The notes under the pieces were generated by a model. That model was not told the DNA's origin and made no database searches. It was given only the letters and a program-made list of their open reading frames with translations. This document shows, one piece after another, positions 59,183 to 64,000 of a stretch of DNA of 64,000 bases (its first letter is position 1; every line of letters begins with the position of its first letter). The stretch lies in contig CALXDJ010000005.1 in the NCBI GenBank assembly GCA_944387035.1, positions 1-64,000 on the forward strand. Direction: 5' to 3'. The position numbers and the translations under genes are program-made. The stretch comes from an uncultured Oscillospiraceae bacterium (GTDB lineage Bacteria; Bacillota; Clostridia; Oscillospirales; Oscillospiraceae).

Positions 59183-61293
59183 GGCCGGAACTGCTCTCCC
59201 CCGCCGGCTCTCCGGAATCTCTGCGGGCCGCGGTCCAAAACGGCGCCGGCGCCGTGTATCTGGGCTGGGGGGAATTCAATGCCCGCCGGGGTGCGAAAAA
59301 CTTTACCGATGAGGAATTTGCCCAGGCCCTGCGCTACTGTCATGAACGGGGCGTGCGGGTGTTCCTCACTCTCAACACGCTGGTGACGGACCGGGAACTG
59401 CCCGCCGCGCTGGAAACCGCCCGGCAGGCCTGCCGCCTGGGGGTGGACAGTGTGCTGGTGCAGGACTGGGGCCTCTTTGACCTGCTGCGCCGGACTCTGC
59501 CGGACCTGCCCCTTCACGCCAGCACCCAGATGAGTCTTTTTACCTCCGGCGGCGCTCAGGAAGCTGCCGCCGATGGCTGTGAGCGGGTGGTACTGGCCCG
59601 GGAATGCTCCGCGGAGGACACCCGGACCATCTGTGAAAACTGCCCGGCAGAGGTGGAGGCCTTTGCCCACGGGGCGCTTTGCATGTGCTATTCCGGCCAG
59701 TGCGCCATGAGCGCCCTGATCGGCGGCCGCTCCGGCAACCGGGGCCGCTGCGCCCAGCCCTGCCGCCTGCCCTATGGGCTCAATGCCCCCGCCGGGAAAG
59801 CATATCCTTTGAGCCTGAAAGACAGCTCCCTGGCCGGTCATCTGGGCGAGATGGCCGAGATGGGCGTGGACTGCCTCAAGCTGGAGGGCCGGATGAAGCG
59901 GCCGGAGTATGTGGCCGTGGTCACCGGCATTTATGCCCGCTTGCTGGAAGAGGGCCGGGGGCCCACTCCCGCTGAAGAAGCGGAGCTGGAGCAGGCCTTC
60001 TCCCGCTCCGGATTTACCGACGCCTACTGGCAAGGCACCCACGGCCGGGCCATGCTGGGCACCCGCTCTCCTGATACACCGGAGCCCAAGGCCCTCTTTG
60101 ACGCGGCCCGGGCCGCCTATGAAAAGGACACTGCGCGCACGGTCCCTGTGCGCTTCACCTGCCGGATCGCCGCGGACGTTCCCTCTGTTCTGACGGCGGA
60201 GGACCCCGACGGCCACACGGTCACCGTCACCGGCGCCGTGCCGGAAGCGGCCCGGACCCGCGCCCTGACGGCGGAATCTGTGGAGGAGCGGCTGATGAAA
60301 ACCGGCGGCACCGCCTACCGCTGCAGTGAGGTCACCGTGACGGTGGATGACGGACTCTCCCTTTCCGCCGGAGCCATCAACGCCCTGCGGCGGGATGCCC
60401 TTTCCGCCCTCTCCGAGGCCCGCACCGCGCCCCCGGTCCGCCGGGAACTGCCGGTACCGCCGCTGCCGGAGGATACTTGCCGGGCGGATGCGCCCCAATT
60501 CACCCTGTCTCTCCACCGGGCGGAGCAGCTCTCCGACGGGCTGTTGGCGTGTTCCCCGGCGCGGATCTCCCTGCCCCTGGACGTTCTGGCCCAGGAAACG
60601 GCCCTGCCTCAGCGGGAGGGTCTGATCTGGTGCGCCGAGCTGCCCCGGGTATGGCGGGACCGGGACGAGGACCTGCTGCGCCGCTGGCTGGACCATGCCG
60701 CCTCTCTGGGCGTCACCGCTGCCCTGGCGGGCAATCTGGGCCATCTGCCCCTGCTGCGGGAAACCGGCCTGACCGTTCTGGGCGACTATGGCCTCAACGT
60801 GTTCAACGGACGGTCCCTGGCCTATCTGAAGGACAAGGGCCTTGCTTCGGCCTGCGTGTCCTTCGAGCTGCGCTTTGCCCAGATCCGGGACATGCCCAAG
60901 GTGCTGCCCGCGGAGGCCATTGTCTACGGCCGCCTGCCCCTGATGATTACGGAAAACTGCCTGGTGCAGAATGCCGCCGGCTGCCGCCGGGACCGGGAGG
61001 GTCCCGCTGTTCCCGCCGATGGCCCCTGCCGCAGCCAGCAGCTGCTGCGGGACCGCACCGGCGCCGCCTTCCCCCTGCTGCCTGCCTTCGGCCACCGGAC
61101 CGAAATTCAGAACAGCCGCCCGCTGTGGCTGGCGGACCGGCCGGACTTCCGGCGCCTGGGTCTGGCCTTTGCCCGGCTGCGCTTCACCACGGAATCTGCG
61201 GCGGAATGCGCCGAGATTTTCCGGGCCTATCTGGAAGGCCGCCCCGCCGCCGGGGACTTTACCCGGGGGCTTTACGAGCGGGGTGTGGAGTAA
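59179..61293 (+). CDS. U32 family peptidase (RlhA-like), with DUF3656
   Basis: A 704-aa protein. The N-terminal TIM-barrel U32 domain opens ELLSPAGSPESLRAAVQNGAGAVYLG and holds the signature AFAHGALCMCYSGQCAMSALIGGRSGNRGRCAQPCR with four conserved cysteines; these may bind a cluster in family members that hydroxylate RNA. The second half (about residues 330-440) has the DUF3656 insert. E. coli RlhA, with the same layout, hydroxylates 23S C2501; whether this protein does the same, or is a peptidase, is not provable here. It is coupled to zapA by a 4-nt overlap. Confidence 0.92.
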   Translation: MRPELLSPAGSPESLRAAVQNGAGAVYLGWGEFNARRGAKNFTDEEFAQALRYCHERGVRVFLTLNTLVTDRELPAALETARQACRLGVDSVLVQDWGLFDLLRRTLPDLPLHASTQMSLFTSGGAQEAAADGCERVVLARECSAEDTRTICENCPAEVEAFAHGALCMCYSGQCAMSALIGGRSGNRGRCAQPCRLPYGLNAPAGKAYPLSLKDSSLAGHLGEMAEMGVDCLKLEGRMKRPEYVAVVTGIYARLLEEGRGPTPAEEAELEQAFSRSGFTDAYWQGTHGRAMLGTRSPDTPEPKALFDAARAAYEKDTARTVPVRFTCRIAADVPSVLTAEDPDGHTVTVTGAVPEAARTRALTAESVEERLMKTGGTAYRCSEVTVTVDDGLSLSAGAINALRRDALSALSEARTAPPVRRELPVPPLPEDTCRADAPQFTLSLHRAEQLSDGLLACSPARISLPLDVLAQETALPQREGLIWCAELPRVWRDRDEDLLRRWLDHAASLGVTAALAGNLGHLPLLRETGLTVLGDYGLNVFNGRSLAYLKDKGLASACVSFELRFAQIRDMPKVLPAEAIVYGRLPLMITENCLVQNAAGCRRDREGPAVPADGPCRSQQLLRDRTGAAFPLLPAFGHRTEIQNSRPLWLADRPDFRRLGLAFARLRFTTESAAECAEIFRAYLEGRPAAGDFTRGLYERGVE

Positions 61294-61328
61294 AAATCCG
61301 CTCCCGTTCGTATATTTCCAAGTTTATT

Positions 61329-61341
61329 ATACAATTTGTAT
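61329..61341. promoter_or_regulatory. small palindrome before dut
   Basis: ATACAA-T-TTGTAT, a perfect 13-bp inverted repeat in an A/T-rich stretch, lies 20 bases before the dut ATG. It may be part of a promoter (TATTATACA) or an operator. Confidence 0.3.
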
Positions 61342-61360
61342 TCGATTTTTGGAGTTTTAC

Positions 61361-61792
61361 ATGGAAGAAATCAAGGTAAAATACTTTGTAGAGGATTTGG
61401 AGCCTCTGACCTACGTGGCGGACAAGTCCGACTGGATCGACCTGCGGGCAGCGGAAACGGTGACCCTGCGGGCCGGAGAATTCCGGCTGATTCCCCTGGG
61501 GGTGGCCATTGCCCTGCCGGAGGGATATGAGGCCCACATCGTGCCCCGCAGCTCCACCTTCCGCAACTACGGAATTCTGCAGACCAACTCCATGGGCGTG
61601 GTGGATTACAGCTACCGGGGCGACAACGACCAATGGCACATGCCCGCCTATGCCACCCGGGATGTGACCATCGAGAAAAACGCCCGGATCTGCCAGTTCC
61701 GCATCGTGCGCAACCAGCCCCATCTGACCTTTACCCGGGTGGAGCACCTGGATGGGCCGGACCGGGGCGGCTTCGGCTCCACGGGAAAGTGA
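61361..61792 (+). CDS. dut: dUTP diphosphatase
   Basis: Hydrolyses dUTP to dUMP and PPi, keeping uracil out of DNA and feeding thymidylate synthesis. The 143-aa protein is a trimeric-type enzyme. Conserved motifs are IPLGVAIALPEGYEAHIVPRSS, STFRNYGILQTNSMGVVDYSY with the catalytic Asp, an acidic/aromatic loop GDNDQW, and the P-loop-like C-terminal RGGFGSTGK. The ATG at 61361 has TTGGAG 6-7 bases upstream. The gene is 8 nt before maf. Confidence 0.95.
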   Translation: MEEIKVKYFVEDLEPLTYVADKSDWIDLRAAETVTLRAGEFRLIPLGVAIALPEGYEAHIVPRSSTFRNYGILQTNSMGVVDYSYRGDNDQWHMPAYATRDVTIEKNARICQFRIVRNQPHLTFTRVEHLDGPDRGGFGSTGK

Positions 61793-61800
61793 GGCAGGCC

Positions 61801-62379
61801 GTGGCAAAGATTGTACTGGCCTCCGGCTCTCCCCGCCGCCGGGAACTGCTGACGCGCATGGGGATCGCGGACTTTGACGTCCGGGTGCCGGAAACGGAGG
61901 AGACCTATCCCCCCAACCTCAGCCCCCGGGAAACGGTGGAATACATCTCCCGGGAGAAGGCCCGGGCCGCCGCATCTCTGTGCCGCCCGGACGAGATCGT
62001 CATCACCGCCGACACCATGGTGTTTCTCGACGGCGCCCGGCTGGGCAAGCCCCGGGACGAGGCCCATGCCCTGGAGATGCTCACCGCCCTGCAGGGGCGG
62101 CGCCACACCGTCTGCACCGGCGTCACCGTCTGCCGGGGCGACTATCGGGATACCCAGTCGGAGGAGACGGAGGTCTTCTTCCGTCCGGCTACGGAGCAGG
62201 AGCTGCGGGCCTATATCCGCACCGGCGAACCCATGGACAAGGCCGGTGCCTACGGCATCCAGGGCCGGGGCGCGCTGCTGGTGGAGAAGATCCACGGCGA
62301 CTTTTTCAACGTCATGGGCCTGCCGGTGCTGCGATTGAGCCGGATGCTTCTGCCCTTGGGCGTCCATTGTCTGGACTGA
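61801..62379 (+). CDS. maf: Maf family nucleotide pyrophosphatase
   Basis: House-cleaning enzyme that hydrolyses modified or non-canonical nucleoside triphosphates (dTTP/UTP or m7GTP subgroup not decided). At 192 aa it has normal length. It opens KIVLASGSPRRRELL, with TADTMVFLDGARLGKP and DKAGAYGIQGRGALLVEKIHGDFFNVMGLPV. The start is a GTG at 61801, directly after the dut stop with a weak GAGG; the product then starts at the expected point. It precedes mreC, the classical maf-mreCD neighbourhood. Confidence 0.95.
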   Translation: MAKIVLASGSPRRRELLTRMGIADFDVRVPETEETYPPNLSPRETVEYISREKARAAASLCRPDEIVITADTMVFLDGARLGKPRDEAHALEMLTALQGRRHTVCTGVTVCRGDYRDTQSEETEVFFRPATEQELRAYIRTGEPMDKAGAYGIQGRGALLVEKIHGDFFNVMGLPVLRLSRMLLPLGVHCLD

Positions 62380-62401
62380 GTGGAAAAAGGAGCGTTTGAT
62401 T

Positions 62402-63241
62402 TTGAAAAACTTCCTGAAAAACCACGGGATCTGGGTGCTGTTTGCCGCCGCGGTCATTGCCGTCATGCTGGCGGTGATGTCCTATCTGAGCAACACCTCT
62501 TCTCCCCTGGTCAACGTGGCCAATGTGATCGCCTCCCCCTTCCGCTCCGCTTATACCGCGGTGGCCACCTGGTTCAACGACAAGCAGAACTACTACCGGG
62601 ACACCACGGACCTGCAGGAGGAGAACGCGGAGCTGCGGCGTAAAATCGCCGAAATGGAGGCCGAGGTCCGGCAGGCGGAAGCAGACCGGGAGGAAAACCG
62701 CCGGCTGCGGGAACTGCTGGATCTGCGGGAACAGCGCCGGGACTTCGTCTTTGAATCCGCCTTCATCACGGAGCACGAAGTCACCAACTGGACCTCCTCT
62801 CTGACGCTCAACAAGGGTACCATCCATGACGTGTCCGTCAACGACTGCGTCATCGATGAAACCGGCGCCCTGGTGGGCGTGGTCAGCGATGTGGGCACCA
62901 ACTGGTGCACCGTGCTGACCATTGTGGATACCGACACCTCCATGGGTGCCCGGGTCTTCCGTACCAAGGACCTGGGTCTGGCCCAGGGCGACTTCTCCCT
63001 GATGGGAGAAAACCGGCTGCGGCTGGACTATCTGCCCGCCGACTCCTCTCTGCTGGGCGGCGATCTGGTGGAAACCTCCGGCCTGGGCGGATACTTCCCC
63101 TCCGGGCTGGTGATCGGCTCCGTGGAGGAGGTCCAGGTGGACGACTCCGGCGCCTCCGCCTATGCCATCATCAAACCCAGCGTGGACTTTGACGCTTTGA
63201 CCGAAGTCTTTATCATCAAGGACTTCGACATCGTCACATAA
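62402..63241 (+). CDS. mreC: rod shape-determining protein MreC
   Basis: A 279-aa elongasome scaffold protein. One N-terminal transmembrane segment (about residues 9-29), then a coiled coil (about residues 65-105, DLQEENAELRRKIAEMEAEV), then the beta-barrel MreC core with WTSSLTLNKGTIHDV and GALVGVVSDVGTNWCTVLTIVD. The TTG at 62402 is chosen because AGGAGC lies 8 bases upstream; the TTG two codons earlier is too close to it. It forms a run with mreD and a class B PBP. Confidence 0.95.
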   Translation: MKNFLKNHGIWVLFAAAVIAVMLAVMSYLSNTSSPLVNVANVIASPFRSAYTAVATWFNDKQNYYRDTTDLQEENAELRRKIAEMEAEVRQAEADREENRRLRELLDLREQRRDFVFESAFITEHEVTNWTSSLTLNKGTIHDVSVNDCVIDETGALVGVVSDVGTNWCTVLTIVDTDTSMGARVFRTKDLGLAQGDFSLMGENRLRLDYLPADSSLLGGDLVETSGLGGYFPSGLVIGSVEEVQVDDSGASAYAIIKPSVDFDALTEVFIIKDFDIVT

Positions 63242-63253
63242 GGAGGCACCGCC

Positions 63254-63766
63254 GTGCTGGCACGAAACGAAACGATTATCAAGTGGCTGCTCTATGCTGC
63301 CGCCGCTCTGGTATGCTTTGTGATCCAGGGGACGATCCTCCAGAGAATCACCATCTGGGGGATCATTCCCTCTGTCTATCCGGCTGTGGCTGCCATTCCC
63401 GCCACTTACGAGGGCACCGTTCCCGGCACTGCCTTTGCCGTGGGCGTGGGCGTAGCCTGCGATCTGCTGCTGCCCGCCTCCTCCCCCTGCTTCTATACAC
63501 TGGTCTTTCCCCTGGTGGGGCTGTGCGCGGCACTGCTGAGCGAAAGCGTTTGCCGGGCCGGGTTTCTCTGTTCCCTGCTCTCCACTGCCGCGGCATTCTG
63601 CATCACCGGACTGGCCCACGCCCTGGTACTCTGGGCAGGCAGCAAGGCCGCCTGGGGCGCTGCCGCTTCCGTGGCCGGCCGGGAGCTGTGCCTGACCCTT
63701 CCCTTTGCTCTTCCCATGACTGTTCTTTTCCGGGCCGTCTACCGACGCGCCCACCGCAACGATTAA
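63254..63766 (+). CDS. mreD: rod shape-determining protein MreD
   Basis: A 170-aa membrane protein with about five hydrophobic helices, weakly conserved as MreD usually is. It opens NETIIKWLLYAAAALVCFVIQGTIL and continues VYPAVAAIPATYEGTVPGTAFAVGVGVACDLLLP, where MreD proteins have a GxxxGxxxDL pattern. The start is a GTG at 63254 with AGGAGG 6-8 bases upstream. Position between mreC and a class B PBP makes the assignment firm. Confidence 0.9.
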   Translation: MLARNETIIKWLLYAAAALVCFVIQGTILQRITIWGIIPSVYPAVAAIPATYEGTVPGTAFAVGVGVACDLLLPASSPCFYTLVFPLVGLCAALLSESVCRAGFLCSLLSTAAAFCITGLAHALVLWAGSKAAWGAAASVAGRELCLTLPFALPMTVLFRAVYRRAHRND

Positions 63767-63776
63767 AGGAGACACT

Positions 63777-64000
63777 ATGGATTCCAAGGAACGTCACAAC
63801 CTGCGTCTTGCTGTCCTGGCCGGATTTCTGGCCCTGGTGGTACTGATCTATGTGGGCGTCCTGTACGACACACAGGTCGTCAACTACGACAAATACATCG
63901 CCCAATCCATTCGTTCCATCGCCCGGGAGGAAAAGGTCGCCGCCTCCCGCGGCGTCATCACGGACCGCACCGGCCGGGCCCTGGTCACCAGCCGCTCTAC
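63777..64000 (+). CDS. class B penicillin-binding protein, N-terminal part (3' end outside window)
   Basis: The first 74 residues of a probable elongasome transpeptidase (PBP2/MrdA-type). One transmembrane segment (about residues 12-31, LAVLAGFLALVVLIYVGVLY) is followed by YDKYIAQSIRSIAREEKVAASRG and VITDRTGRALVTSRS, the standard start of the PBP dimerisation domain. The gene is cut by the window end. AAAGGAG lies 6-7 bases before the ATG. It follows mreD by 10 nt, as mrdA does in many bacteria. Confidence 0.85.
   Translation, partial: MDSKERHNLRLAVLAGFLALVVLIYVGVLYDTQVVNYDKYIAQSIRSIAREEKVAASRGVITDRTGRALVTSRS

Noticed and set aside
62396..64000. Loss of mreB from the mreBCD cluster as a defect
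   Set aside because: mreB is often encoded apart from mreCD in Firmicutes, so its absence here means little.

Overview
The window looks like a chromosomal segment of a GC-rich Firmicute of class Clostridia, most likely a gut Oscillospiraceae-type bacterium (Flavonifractor/Lawsonibacter/Intestinimonas neighbourhood). This is inferred from gene content: pyruvate phosphate dikinase, a T-box in front of ileS, a YtrA-type GntR/ABC cassette, Hfq next to miaA, DegV, DUF1836, DnaD, VanW/YoaR, SepF-DivIVA, and clean AGGAGG-type ribosome sites with frequent TTG/GTG starts. No rRNA, tRNA, CRISPR array, transposase or phage gene was found. It is mostly core housekeeping DNA.

Layout. 1-4322 (+): 3' part of ppdK, a ferredoxin-nitroreductase, and a MarR-MATE efflux pair. 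4396-10956 (-): two membrane proteins, then carA followed by a single reading frame joining CarB to a DapF-like domain. 11194-13494 (+): a PAS-only sensor protein. 13605-13927: an 80-bp copy of the lepA 3' end, a 163-bp cluster of hairpins, and the end of lepA. 13849-19006 (-): lepA, then an XRE regulator coupled to an MBOAT/SGNH acyl-transfer pair. 19151-36293 (-): a long co-directional run of HAD hydrolase, divIVA, sepF, yggS, an HlyD-like protein, hfq, miaA, a flavin oxidoreductase, DUF6440, mutL, an AEC transporter, a PH-like protein, a CPBP protease, mutS, an MBL hydrolase, miaB, an HPr-like protein and rluD; lspA and an acyltransferase follow to 37977. 38153-41540 (-): T-box, zinc-ribbon gene, ileS. 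41602-45783 (-): a 56-aa gene, an amidase, and an ABC permease/ATPase/GntR cassette.

45919-56645 (+): rpsO-pnp, mnmE, DUF1836-DegV-prmA, a ParB/Noc-like protein, VanW and a TVP38 protein. 56708-58630 (-): helicase loader and DnaD protein. 58850-64000 (+): zapA, a U32 peptidase, dut, maf, mreC, mreD and the start of a class B PBP. Together these serve translation and tRNA modification, mismatch repair, cell division and elongation, envelope synthesis, and pyrimidine/arginine precursor supply.

The features most worth a second look are two. The first is the CarB-DapF fusion, whose DapF part has alanine where the first catalytic cysteine should be. The second is the duplicated lepA tail, which flanks a dense hairpin island and differs from the functional copy mainly at silent positions. 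A second palindrome-dense island lies at 52768-53023. Start positions, promoters and terminators were read by eye; family assignments rest on recognised motifs, not on database searches.
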